Source: an uncultured Collinsella sp.
GTDB lineage: Bacteria; Actinomycetota; Coriobacteriia; Coriobacteriales; Coriobacteriaceae
Assembly: GCA_902479095.1 (NCBI GenBank)
Contig: CABSNL010000001.1
Coordinates: 1-64,000 of the forward strand
Length of the DNA: 64,000 nt
Direction: 5' to 3'
Shown: positions 7,583 to 15,867 of the stretch, piece after piece
Layout: each line of letters begins with the position of its first letter
How positions within the stretch are numbered: the stretch's first letter is position 1
Notes under the pieces: generated by a model
Seen by the model: the letters and a program-made list of their open reading frames with translations, nothing else
Databases searched by the model: none
Told to the model about the DNA's origin: nothing
Made by a program: the position numbers and the translations under genes

Positions 7583-10432
7583 TTATGCCTCACCTCCTTT
7601 GGAGTGCTTGCCAAGCGGAGTGGCATCTCCATCATTTGTGGCTGTACTGTCGCTGTCCTGAGATTTATGGTTCGAGCCTATATGCGGCAAGCGGCCCGTG
7701 GACTGATCGCCGCCCTTGGCACCACGCTCGCTGGCGTTGAGGCCAAACATGTGGCGGGCGGCAGGAATGGCGGCCGTGTGTTCGCGCATCTCGCGACGCA
7801 GGTCCTCATCCGAAAGCGCCGAGATGCGCATCTGGGTATTGAGGCTCGCTCGGATATATTCGATATTGATCAGCCAGCCGCAGATGGCAATAACCGAGAT
7901 AATCCAAATGACAAGCAGGATGATCTTGCCGTTATTGTCGATATCGAGAACCGTCGACAGGACAAAGAGCAGGACCTGAACGCCCACCACGGCGGCAAAA
8001 CCGCCCTTGATGTAGTACGGGTAGCGATGTTCAAAGGCGACCGCATGATCGAGCAGTTCGCGACGGTACGAATCGGAATCGAGCATGACGCGCATGGCCG
8101 TGCGCAGCGAGTAGCGCTGGCGCGGCAGGTCGTTGGACTCGCAAATCATCATACCGGTCGTGGAGAGCTGTTTATCAAAGAGCAGGTTAAGGTTGAGCAG
8201 CAGCGGACGCAGCTGCAGGCCGATAAAGAGCGCCACGATCAAGAACACGCCCAGAATGCACAGGTTAAACAGGTAGTTAAACGAGTACATGCCGCCGACC
8301 GTCTCGCGCAGCAGATTGATGCCGTAGGTAAAGGGCAGCAGTGGGTGCAGCCACTGGAAGAAGCCGGGCATCATCTCGATGGGGTACATGCCCGATGAAC
8401 CCGGAATCTGCACGATAACCAGAATGACGCCGATTGCCTTGCCGATGTGCTTAAACGTAGTGGACAGCGCGTAAATGATGTTGACGTACGTAAACGAGAT
8501 GGCGATGCCGCCCAGCACGAACAGCAGCGGGTTGACGCACTGTACGCCAATGACCAGATCACCCACCGTAACGATGATGGCCTGCAACGCGCCCAGGATC
8601 ACCATGAGCAACCAGCGGCCAAAGTAGCCTTGGCGCGCCGTAAAGCTGCCGATGCCTTCGCGATCGACCTCGAGCTTGTAGATGGCGATAAGCACGTAGC
8701 CGCCCACCCAAAGCGCCAGGTTGGTATAGAACGGGGCAATGCCCGAGCCGAAGCTCTTAACCGGATAGATCGACTTGGACGCGAGCTCAACCGGAGATGC
8801 CATGAAGTCTGCGACGTCATTGACGTCGACGCCCATCAGGTCGGCCAGCTCGCCCATGGACTCGGAGGTCTGTAGCGCCGCGATGTCGTTGGCGGCGGTT
8901 GCGAGCTTGTCCTGGACCTTGGCAAGCGAGGAATCGGTCTGGGACAGCGTGGTCTTGGCCTGGCCGAGCGTAGCGTTAAGCTGCGAAAGCGTACCGCGCG
9001 CGCTTGCAATCGTGGGCGTGAGGCCAGATACGATACCCGTCAAATCACCCGAGACGGCGGCAAAGGAATCAAGCGCGCTCGAGGCCTTCGGCAGCGCGTT
9101 TTGACCCAGGTCCGTCTGGGCCTGGCCAAGGTTGGTCGCACCGGTCTGAATTGCGTTATTGATAGCGTCGCTGGCACCCGAGACAGCCGCGGCGTCATTC
9201 GCCATGGCGCTCGACTGCGCAGACAGACCGTCCTTGATGCTCTGCAACTTCTCGTTCTGCTCACGGAGCGTATTGATGGTCGATACAATGCGCGCGTCAA
9301 TTTCCTCGGAACCTGTCGACGTGTCATTGGCGAGAATCTCCAAGTGCCCGATAACGGCCTTATTGTGGTCGATCGTCGCTTGGAGAGACTCGAGCGAGTT
9401 GTCGATACGGGTGGTCGTAGATGTGACCGTGCCCGTCAGCTTGCCGATGGCAGCGTTCGCGGAGGCCGACGTCTTGGTGAGCGCAAGGCTGCCTTCCGAG
9501 AGCGCCTTGGAGAGCGAGGCGATAGAGTTGCCCGCCGTGGTGCGAGCTTCACCCAGCAGGTCGTTGCCCTGGGAGATCGCCTGCGTCAGCGACGGTGCCT
9601 GGCCTTGCAAGCCGGCAAGTGCCGCATCAGCCGAGGCGATAGCGCCACTCGTCTTATCGATGGCGGCATTCATATCGCCAATCGAATCGCGCACCTCGCC
9701 CAAGGTGTCGGACGCCTCGGACACCGAACTTGCCAGCGAGTCCTGAGTCTGGGTTGCCTTGTCCTTTAAATCGACACCGGCATCCTTGGCGATACCGGCA
9801 ACAGTCTTGCCTACCGTAGAGACAAATTCCGAGTTGATCTGCTCCTCGATGGTGTTTGCACCGGTATCGGTAACCTTGGGCGCAATGGCGCTCTTCTTCT
9901 CATTGACGTAGTACGTGAGCTTGGGCTGATGGTAGTTGCCGTCGAGCATCGAAACCAGGTTATCCGAGAAGTTCTTGGGAATCACGATAGCGGCATAGTA
10001 CTCGCCGCTCTCGACGCCCTCCTTGGCATCGGACGCCGAATCGACGAAGGTCCAGCCCAGCTGATCGTTCTCCTTGAGCTGATCGACAACCTGGTCGCCC
10101 GCGTTGAGCTCGCCCACCAAGTCGTTTTGGGTGCCCCGATCGTTGTTGGCGATGGCAATCTTGATACCCTGGGTGTTTCCGTACGGATCCCAGTTGGCCA
10201 CGATGTTGTACCAGGCATACAGCGAGGGAATAACGCACACGCCAAGGGTAACCACCAAGGCGACGGGGTTCACAAGCAGTCGCTTAATGTCGCGCTTAAA
10301 TATCGCAAAGGACACCTTTGCATTGGATAGTTTGCTGCCGAGACTCACGCTTGGACCATCCATCCTGTCGTTAAATCGAATCGTACTATCGACAACCATT
10401 GTACGTAGGCGCTTTAGCGTCTCAGAGCACAA
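7583..10432 (-). CDS. YhgE/Pip domain membrane protein (first of pair)
   Basis: A longer paralogue of the next gene, up to 949 residues. It has an N-terminal cytoplasmic stretch, one helix, the signature YAWYNIVANWDPYGNTQG, a long coiled-coil extracellular region with many Ala/Ser/Asp/Thr positions, and a C-terminal block of about five helices. It also has an extra C-terminal part of about 200 residues with two more helices and a charged tail, absent from the downstream copy. The start is uncertain: the TTG at 10432 opens the frame, ATGs lie at 10399 and 10363, and none has a strong Shine-Dalgarno site. A symmetric GTACA/TGTAC site lies upstream. The pair forms a two-gene operon. Confidence 0.85.
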   Translation of the reverse strand: MCSETLKRLRTMVVDSTIRFNDRMDGPSVSLGSKLSNAKVSFAIFKRDIKRLLVNPVALVVTLGVCVIPSLYAWYNIVANWDPYGNTQGIKIAIANNDRGTQNDLVGELNAGDQVVDQLKENDQLGWTFVDSASDAKEGVESGEYYAAIVIPKNFSDNLVSMLDGNYHQPKLTYYVNEKKSAIAPKVTDTGANTIEEQINSEFVSTVGKTVAGIAKDAGVDLKDKATQTQDSLASSVSEASDTLGEVRDSIGDMNAAIDKTSGAIASADAALAGLQGQAPSLTQAISQGNDLLGEARTTAGNSIASLSKALSEGSLALTKTSASANAAIGKLTGTVTSTTTRIDNSLESLQATIDHNKAVIGHLEILANDTSTGSEEIDARIVSTINTLREQNEKLQSIKDGLSAQSSAMANDAAAVSGASDAINNAIQTGATNLGQAQTDLGQNALPKASSALDSFAAVSGDLTGIVSGLTPTIASARGTLSQLNATLGQAKTTLSQTDSSLAKVQDKLATAANDIAALQTSESMGELADLMGVDVNDVADFMASPVELASKSIYPVKSFGSGIAPFYTNLALWVGGYVLIAIYKLEVDREGIGSFTARQGYFGRWLLMVILGALQAIIVTVGDLVIGVQCVNPLLFVLGGIAISFTYVNIIYALSTTFKHIGKAIGVILVIVQIPGSSGMYPIEMMPGFFQWLHPLLPFTYGINLLRETVGGMYSFNYLFNLCILGVFLIVALFIGLQLRPLLLNLNLLFDKQLSTTGMMICESNDLPRQRYSLRTAMRVMLDSDSYRRELLDHAVAFEHRYPYYIKGGFAAVVGVQVLLFVLSTVLDIDNNGKIILLVIWIISVIAICGWLINIEYIRASLNTQMRISALSDEDLRREMREHTAAIPAARHMFGLNASERGAKGGDQSTGRLPHIGSNHKSQDSDSTATNDGDATPLGKHSKGGEA

Positions 10433-10840
10433 TGGTATTGAGTTTTGCGGGTAGCAATATACTACGAAGACAAATTAACGTACAGTTGTACAGTATCTTA
10501 AATTTCAGCAGGTCACAAAACCACAACCCGCACAAATTAGCAATTCAAATAGTCATCGGGGACGTTCTTAAACGACTAGTCAAACAAAAACGTCCCCAAT
10601 GACTACTTAGGACCACGGCAACGTCGATGTTTTGGCAATGCCAGCGAGCGGGCGCCAGAGCGAACAAATTGGCATGAAAAGAGGACGGCATAGACCTTCT
10701 GGTCATGCCGTCCTCTTTGAATGACAAGTTGTCGCTCTGGCGCCCGCGCAGCGTCGACTGGTCCGCCGTTCGTTAGAACGGCGGAACTGAGGGCAGCGTC
10801 GAGCCGTTACGCGGTTTGGTAAAACCGCGTAACTACCTAA
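10433..10840. other. Palindrome-rich 400-bp gap between htpG and the YhgE/Pip pair
   Basis: No gene is seen. It holds an inverted repeat with GGGGACGTT arms (10550-10566 and 10589-10605, one mismatch), and a nested palindrome whose outer 16-bp arms (10648-10663 and 10732-10747) enclose a terminator-like GAGGACGGCAT hairpin (10678-10718). Two smaller hairpins near 10761-10785 and 10806-10833 follow. The last probably ends htpG transcription, although it has no T-run. Confidence 0.7.
10456..10491 (-). promoter_or_regulatory. Possible promoter with overlapping palindromic operator for the YhgE/Pip pair
   Basis: A candidate -10 (TATATT on the minus strand, 10456-10461) lies just upstream of the first YhgE/Pip frame. 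A perfect inverted repeat GTACA-GT-TGTAC (10480-10491) covers the position where the -35 would be, as expected for a TetR-type repressor site. No regulator gene is adjacent. Confidence 0.35.
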
Positions 10841-12865
10841 CTACATCAAGTTGCAAACAGATGCCGCGAAGGCCACGGGGTCCTCGGGCAGAATACCCTC
10901 GACCAGCAGGGCCTGGTCATAGAGCAGGCCGGAGTACTGCTTGATCTTGTCGGCGTCGCCTGCCTTCTGGGCAGCGACAAGCTTGTCAAAGACCGGGTGC
11001 TTGGCGTTGAGCTCGAGCACGCGTTGGCTCTTGGGCATGCCGTCGGGCGAGCCCTCGGGTCCCTTCTGGAGCACCTTCTCCATCTCGAGCGAAAGTGGGC
11101 CCTCGGTGGTGATGCAAGCGGGGGCATCGGTCAGACGCGCGGAGACGGCAACTTTCTCGACCTTGTCACCGAGTGCCTCCTTCATAGCGCTAAAGAGGTC
11201 CTCGTTTTCCTTTGTGGCGTCCTCGGCCTCCTTCTTCTCGTCCTCGGTCGCCAGATCAAGATCGCCAGTCGCAACGTTCTTGAGCTCCAGATGACGATCC
11301 TCGACCTCGGGCTCGGCACCGTCGGCCACAGCCTTCTCGGCAGCCTCGCGGGCAGCATCGTCCTCGTAGATCTTGGGCATATCGGCGGCAACGTACTCAC
11401 GCATAGCTTGGAACGTGAACTCATCCACATCCTGCGTCAGCAGCAGCACGTCATAGCCGCGGTCGAGCACGCCCTTTACCACGGGCATCTTGGCCAAGCG
11501 CTCGCGCGAATCGCCGGCGGCGTAGTAGATGGCCTTCTGATCCTCGGGCATGCCCTTGGCATACTCGGCCAGGGTAATCATCTTCTGTTCCTTGGCAGAC
11601 CAGAACAGCAACAGGTCGGCGAGCTCATCGGCCTTCATGCCATAGCTCGAGTAGATGCCGTACTTAAGACCGCGGCCAAAGTTCTCAAAGAACTTCTCGT
11701 AGGCCTCGCGGTCGTTGTCACGCATATCCTCAAGGTCGGCGGTAATCTTCTTTTCCACACGCTTGGCGATGGCCTTGAGCTGACGGTTCTGCTGCAGCGT
11801 CTCGCGCGAGATGTTGAGCGACACGTCGGCGGAATCCACGACGCCGCGGACAAAGTTGTAGTAGTCGGGCAGCAGGTCGTCGCACTTCTCCATGATCAGG
11901 ACGTTGGAGCTGTAGAGCGCTAGGCCCTTCTCGTAGTCCTTGCTGTACAGATCGAACGGCGCGCGTCCCGGCACAAACAGCAGGGCGTCATACTCGAGCG
12001 TGCCCTCGGCATGGAAGCTGATGGTGCGCGCAGGATCGTCAAAGTCGTGGAACGTGGACTTGTAGAACTCGTCGTAGTCCTTCTGCTCGACATCGGAGCT
12101 GCGCTTCTTCCAGATCGGTGTCATGGAATTGACGGTCTCGAGCTCCTGGTAGTCCTCGTACTCGGGCTTGTAATCGTCGCCGGCGTCCTCGGGCTTGGGT
12201 TTCTGGCGGCTCTTGGACACCATCATCTGAATCGGGTAGCGCACATAGTTGCTGTACTGCTGAATCAGGCTCTTGAGACCCCACTCGGTCAGGAAGCGAT
12301 CGTAGGTCTCGGCCTCGCCGTCGGCATCGAGCTTCTCGTTCTCGCGCAGCGTCAGGATGACATCGGTACCGTGCTCGGCGCGCTCGCCGTCCTCGATGGT
12401 GTAGCCCTCAAGACCGTCGGATTCCCACACATGGGCGACATCCTCGCCGTAGGCGCGGCTGACGACCTTCACATGGCTGGCGACCATAAAAGCCGAGTAG
12501 AAGCCCACGCCAAACTGACCGATGATGTCGACATCGGAGCCCTGCTGCTCGGCGTTCTCGGTCTTAAACTCCTCGGAGCCGGAATGGGCGATGGTGCCCA
12601 GATTGCGCTCCAGCTCCTCGGCGGTCATGCCAATGCCGTTATCCGAGATGGTAATGGTGCGGGCGTCTTTATCAAAGGAGACGCGAATGGCCAGGTCGCC
12701 CTGGTCGATCTTGACGCTCGGGTCCTGCAGGCTCTTAAAGTTGAGCTTGTCGACGGCGTCGCTCGCGTTAGAGATAAGCTCGCGCAGGAAGATTTCCTTA
12801 TTGGTGTAGATGGAGTTGATCATGAGGTCGAGCAGTTTTTTGCTCTCGGTCTTAAATTGACGCAT
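10841..12865 (-). CDS. htpG: Chaperone HtpG (Hsp90)
   Basis: Cytoplasmic ATP-dependent Hsp90 chaperone that helps fold and stabilise client proteins. Family motifs: FLRELISNASDAVDKL near residues 27-42, DNGIGMT near 80-86 for ATP binding, and GQFGVGFYSAFMV near 115-130. The middle domain motif NISRETLQQNR is present near residue 350. The acidic stretch around 545-580 lies in the C-terminal domain. Length 674 is slightly longer than the usual 620-640. The ATG has AAAGGA upstream. It stands alone, between palindromic intergenic regions. Confidence 0.97.
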   Translation of the reverse strand: MRQFKTESKKLLDLMINSIYTNKEIFLRELISNASDAVDKLNFKSLQDPSVKIDQGDLAIRVSFDKDARTITISDNGIGMTAEELERNLGTIAHSGSEEFKTENAEQQGSDVDIIGQFGVGFYSAFMVASHVKVVSRAYGEDVAHVWESDGLEGYTIEDGERAEHGTDVILTLRENEKLDADGEAETYDRFLTEWGLKSLIQQYSNYVRYPIQMMVSKSRQKPKPEDAGDDYKPEYEDYQELETVNSMTPIWKKRSSDVEQKDYDEFYKSTFHDFDDPARTISFHAEGTLEYDALLFVPGRAPFDLYSKDYEKGLALYSSNVLIMEKCDDLLPDYYNFVRGVVDSADVSLNISRETLQQNRQLKAIAKRVEKKITADLEDMRDNDREAYEKFFENFGRGLKYGIYSSYGMKADELADLLLFWSAKEQKMITLAEYAKGMPEDQKAIYYAAGDSRERLAKMPVVKGVLDRGYDVLLLTQDVDEFTFQAMREYVAADMPKIYEDDAAREAAEKAVADGAEPEVEDRHLELKNVATGDLDLATEDEKKEAEDATKENEDLFSAMKEALGDKVEKVAVSARLTDAPACITTEGPLSLEMEKVLQKGPEGSPDGMPKSQRVLELNAKHPVFDKLVAAQKAGDADKIKQYSGLLYDQALLVEGILPEDPVAFAASVCNLM

Positions 12866-13067
12866 GTGCAGTCCTTTCGCGCTACCCCTGTCCGCAAAAA
12901 CGGCCCGGTCGCCCGAGCCGCATCGCAGACCTGCTATGTTCAGACTTAGATTTTATAACCCATTAACGCGCATATATACATACGGAATCGAAAAACTGTA
13001 TGTCCGAGCGCTCCAATGCGTCAATTGCCAAGGAGTGTCCCCAACTGCCGGCAGAAAAGGAACGTCC
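12866..13067. other. Intergenic region with a direct repeat of GGGAC-type half sites
   Basis: No gene. Two 20-bp direct repeats with four mismatches (about 13030-13049 and 13059-13078), each of form AAGGA-N2-GTCCC-N3-CTGCC, lie against the 3' end of the acetyltransferase gene. They resemble half-sites of the GGGAC palindromes seen elsewhere in the window. Confidence 0.5.
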
Positions 13068-13568
13068 CTATCTGCCATCTACGCGCTTGGCCATCCAGAC
13101 ATGGGGTTGGCCCTCGTCTTCGTAATCTACCGGGGCAATTTGCGTGTAGCCCGCCTTTGCATAAAGCGGCAGCACGTATTCCTGCGCATGCAGCTTAATA
13201 AGCTTAGCGCCGGCATCGCGTGCACACGAAGCACTGGTCTCCACGATCGCACTCGCCAAACCGCGACGGCGCATGCTCGGCAGCACAGCCACGCGCCCCA
13301 TAATGTAGGTCTCCCCCGCCGCAACGCCTTCGTCCATGTCGCATGCCAGCAACACCGGGGCCTCTGCGTCAGCCACGCGCTCAAGCTCTTCGGGAAACAC
13401 GCGCGAGCAACCGGCAAGCTCGCCGTCTACATAGAGCGTCACATGAATGCAGTTCGGATCCTCGTCGATAGCGTCGAACTCATTCTCGTAGCCCTGCTCG
13501 TCCATAAAAACGACGCGGCGCACCAACGCCGCGTCATCAAAGCATCCCGTCTTAAGTTGAATATCCAT
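13068..13568 (-). CDS. GNAT family N-acetyltransferase (ElaA-like)
   Basis: Cytoplasmic acetyl-CoA-dependent acetyltransferase of 166 residues. The acetyl-CoA site reads GRVAVLPSMRRRGLASAIV, a clear V/I-x-x-x-x-R/Q-x-x-G-x-G/A type motif, followed by the KLHAQEYVLPLYAKAGY segment typical of GNAT strand 5 and helix 4. The start ATG at 13568 is preceded by AAGGGG; an in-frame TTG six codons earlier is less likely. The substrate is unknown. It is the last gene before the palindromic gap. Confidence 0.88.
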   Translation of the reverse strand: MDIQLKTGCFDDAALVRRVVFMDEQGYENEFDAIDEDPNCIHVTLYVDGELAGCSRVFPEELERVADAEAPVLLACDMDEGVAAGETYIMGRVAVLPSMRRRGLASAIVETSASCARDAGAKLIKLHAQEYVLPLYAKAGYTQIAPVDYEDEGQPHVWMAKRVDGR

Positions 13569-13607
13569 GGCTGCCCCTTCATTCAATGCGAACGTTAGGG
13601 ACAGATT

Positions 13608-14258
13608 TTAGCGAAAATGAGCTCCGCGTACGCTAAACTTCGCGCGAGCCTTCGCCAGGCAGTCGTAATGACCCACGTTATGGGCATCGCTCGCGATGAA
13701 GCTGTACAGGTTCTGATCGAACAGGCGCTGTGCCGGCTTTTTCTCGCGACCAAAGCGACCGCCGGCAATAAAGTCCGCCGAAGCCTGCAGCTTGCAGCCC
13801 ATATCGACCAGGCGCTCCGCCACGCTTACATCCTTTTGAACCGCACGATAGCGCTCAGGATGAGCGATGATCACCTGGTAGCCACGGCACTGCAAATCGT
13901 AAATCGTGTTCTCGTACTCTCTAAACGCATACGCATCGGCATGTGTCGAAAGCTCGAGCAGAAACTCGTTGGTTCCATCGAAATGCAAGTGCTCCGCGGC
14001 ATCGATACCAAGTTCAACGAGCTTTCGATGGTTGACCTCGAAGCCCATCTGGAGCGGAAAACCGTCAGCGTTATCACGCAGCAGCTCAAAGGCATCCCAC
14101 ATCTTGTCGTAATCAAAATAGGGATCACGGCAGTGAGGAGTGCAAACGATTCTGGTTACACCGGCCCGCTTGGCAGCCTCGAGCATCGCCAAGCTCTCAT
14201 CGAGATCGGCAGCGCCGTCGTCTACACCCGGCAAGATATGGCAATGAATGTCACGCAT
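13608..14258 (-). CDS. CpsB/CapC-type PHP-domain protein-tyrosine phosphatase
   Basis: Predicted manganese-dependent phosphotyrosine phosphatase that removes phosphate from the CpsD-type kinase. The N-terminus MRDIHCHILPGVDDGA is the PHP metal motif. Later metal ligands are seen in CTPHC (about 41-45), EVNHRK, IIAHPERY and ASDAHN. Length 216 fits the low end of the family. It follows the kinase gene by 17 bases in the order chain-length protein, kinase, phosphatase. No glycosyltransferase or flippase genes follow. Confidence 0.9.
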   Translation of the reverse strand: MRDIHCHILPGVDDGAADLDESLAMLEAAKRAGVTRIVCTPHCRDPYFDYDKMWDAFELLRDNADGFPLQMGFEVNHRKLVELGIDAAEHLHFDGTNEFLLELSTHADAYAFREYENTIYDLQCRGYQVIIAHPERYRAVQKDVSVAERLVDMGCKLQASADFIAGGRFGREKKPAQRLFDQNLYSFIASDAHNVGHYDCLAKARAKFSVRGAHFR

Positions 14259-14275
14259 AGGTCAGCCTTAATCAA

Positions 14276-15013
14276 CTAAACGTTTGCTCGGTTGGTGAAG
14301 ATGCCCTTTTTGGAAGTCCCCTGATCGTCGGAGCCCTTCTTCACCTTCTTACCGTCCTTGGTGTAGTAGGAGTAGTAGTACTCGCTGGTCTCGGTCTCGC
14401 AGTAGTTCATGACGGTACCGATGAGCTTGACCTTCTCGGACTTCTTAAGCTGGCCGATAGCGTTGAGTGCCTCCTCGCGCTTGGTGAAGTCCTCGCGCAC
14501 CACGAACAGCGTACCGTCGGTCAGGCTGGCAATCTCGGCAGCATCGATGAAGGTGCCGACCGGGGGAGCATCAAAGATGACGTACTGGAACTTGGCGGAC
14601 AGTGCCTTTACCAGCTTGGCAAAGCGGTGAGAGACGATGATGTCGGCAGGATTGGGAATATGCGGCTCGGCATCGAGGAAGTAGAAGTTCTTCTGACCCG
14701 TCTCGACAATTGCCTGGTCAATGGAGATCTGCTCGGAAAGGACCGCATAGAGTCCGCCGCGCGAACGAACGCCGAGCATATCGGAAAGAGACACGCGGCG
14801 CATATCGGCCTCGACCAGGAGCACGGACTTGCCGCTCGTGGCGATAGCCTGGGCAAGGTTAATGGAAACCGTAGACTTGCCCTCATTGGGAATCGAGGAG
14901 GTAACGGTGATGGTGCGAATGGGGTCGTCCACGCTCGCAAAGCGGATGTTGGCCAGAAGGGTCTTGGCGGCATTCTGTACAACGAGCTTATCGGTGTTCT
15001 TTGCCTTAGCCAT
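14276..15013 (-). CDS. CpsD/CapB-type bacterial tyrosine kinase
   Basis: Cytoplasmic BY-kinase of 245 residues, the catalytic half of a split Gram-positive Wzc system. It has a deviant Walker A in SSIPNEGKST (K46), Walker A' LLVEADMRR, and Walker B VIFDAPPVGT. Near the C-terminus is a cluster SEYYYSYY, the expected autophosphorylation site. It needs the CpsC-type membrane partner encoded two bases upstream for activity. The ribosome site AAAGGTGG lies in the end of that gene. The usual role is control of capsule or exopolysaccharide chain synthesis. Confidence 0.92.
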   Translation of the reverse strand: MAKAKNTDKLVVQNAAKTLLANIRFASVDDPIRTITVTSSIPNEGKSTVSINLAQAIATSGKSVLLVEADMRRVSLSDMLGVRSRGGLYAVLSEQISIDQAIVETGQKNFYFLDAEPHIPNPADIIVSHRFAKLVKALSAKFQYVIFDAPPVGTFIDAAEIASLTDGTLFVVREDFTKREEALNAIGQLKKSEKVKLIGTVMNYCETETSEYYYSYYTKDGKKVKKGSDDQGTSKKGIFTNRANV

Positions 15014-15015
15014 GC

Positions 15016-15672
15016 CTATTTACCACCTTTCATAGCCGGAATTCGGCCAACAACGGGAATGCCCAGGAGCTCTTCTGCCTCTTCGGCACCGCGGATGCGG
15101 GTATTGAGCATGTCTGCCAAAACGACATAGGCGACTGCGATAAAGATACCGGCGAGGAACGCGACAGCAACGTACAGCGTGCGCTTGGGGCCGCTGGGGA
15201 CTTCGGGAGTCTTAGCCTCGTCGATAACGTTGATGCTCTGGGCAGCGCCGACGTTCTGAGCAACCGTACTCACCGAGCTGGCCATGGCCTTTGCGACCTT
15301 AGCCGTCTCCTTGGCATCGGTGCCGGTAACCGAAAGCGTAATGACACGCGTGGTGGTCTCGGAGGAAACAGACACCTTGTAGTCATCCAGGTCAGCAAGG
15401 CCCAGCTCATTGGCAGCACCGCTCTTAACGCTATCGCTATCCAGCAGCGTGGCGATATCGTTGGAAAGCATCTGGCTCGCCGAGAGATCGTTGTAGCTCA
15501 TCTGGCCGCTATCGTCGGTCTTGGCGAGAATGTACATGCTCGTCGTCGCGGTATAGGTGTTGTCCATCGCGGCGAAGGACACGATGCCCATGGCGATCGC
15601 GCAGACCACCGGAAGGGTGATGACCAGCTTGAGGTGCTTTTTGAGCAGCTGGAACAGTTCGAGAAGGGTCAT
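15016..15672 (-). CDS. CpsC/Wzz-type polysaccharide chain-length and kinase-activator protein
   Basis: Membrane protein of 218 residues with one helix near residues 18-36 and another near 165-186, and an outside domain between them. This is the Wzz/CpsC layout. The C-terminal cytoplasmic tail contains MLNTRIRGAEEAEELLGIPVVGRIP, the segment that in this family activates the tyrosine kinase. It heads the CpsC-CpsD-CpsB set and starts at an ATG after a weak purine stretch. A palindrome lies between its promoter elements. Confidence 0.88.
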   Translation of the reverse strand: MTLLELFQLLKKHLKLVITLPVVCAIAMGIVSFAAMDNTYTATTSMYILAKTDDSGQMSYNDLSASQMLSNDIATLLDSDSVKSGAANELGLADLDDYKVSVSSETTTRVITLSVTGTDAKETAKVAKAMASSVSTVAQNVGAAQSINVIDEAKTPEVPSGPKRTLYVAVAFLAGIFIAVAYVVLADMLNTRIRGAEEAEELLGIPVVGRIPAMKGGK

Positions 15673-15764
15673 GCAGCTTGCCTTTCATTTCCCCAGTTCG
15701 GATTGACAAAACTGTCCGTATGCTATCGCATCTTTTTACCGAGACCAAACTCTATACATAAGAA

Positions 15765-15781
15765 ACAGGTTCTCCTGTAAA
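15765..15781 (-). promoter_or_regulatory. Possible cps promoter with a 14-bp palindrome
   Basis: The minus strand has TTTACA (15776-15781) and, 15 bases on, TATGTA. The palindrome ACAGG-TTCT-CCTGT (15765-15778) begins inside this -35 and fills most of the spacer, a position suited to a repressor. Confidence 0.35.
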
Positions 15782-15813
15782 AATGTCGGAAGCAATCGTA
15801 AAATTGCACAACA

Positions 15814-15842
15814 ACGCCGCACCCGAAAGTCAAATGCGGCGT
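15814..15842 (-). terminator. Terminator after the PhoR-like kinase
   Basis: ACGCCGCA pairs with TGCGGCGT (8 bp). On the minus strand it is followed by TGTTGT. It separates the two-component operon from cps. Confidence 0.65.
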
Positions 15843-15867
15843 CTACATCAATACCTATGTTGTATCG

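Noticed and set aside
5393..10432. ABC exporter pair
   Set aside because: The C-terminal helices look like ABC-2 permeases, but the YAW(F/Y)NI...WDPYGNT signature is YhgE/Pip and no ATPase gene is near.
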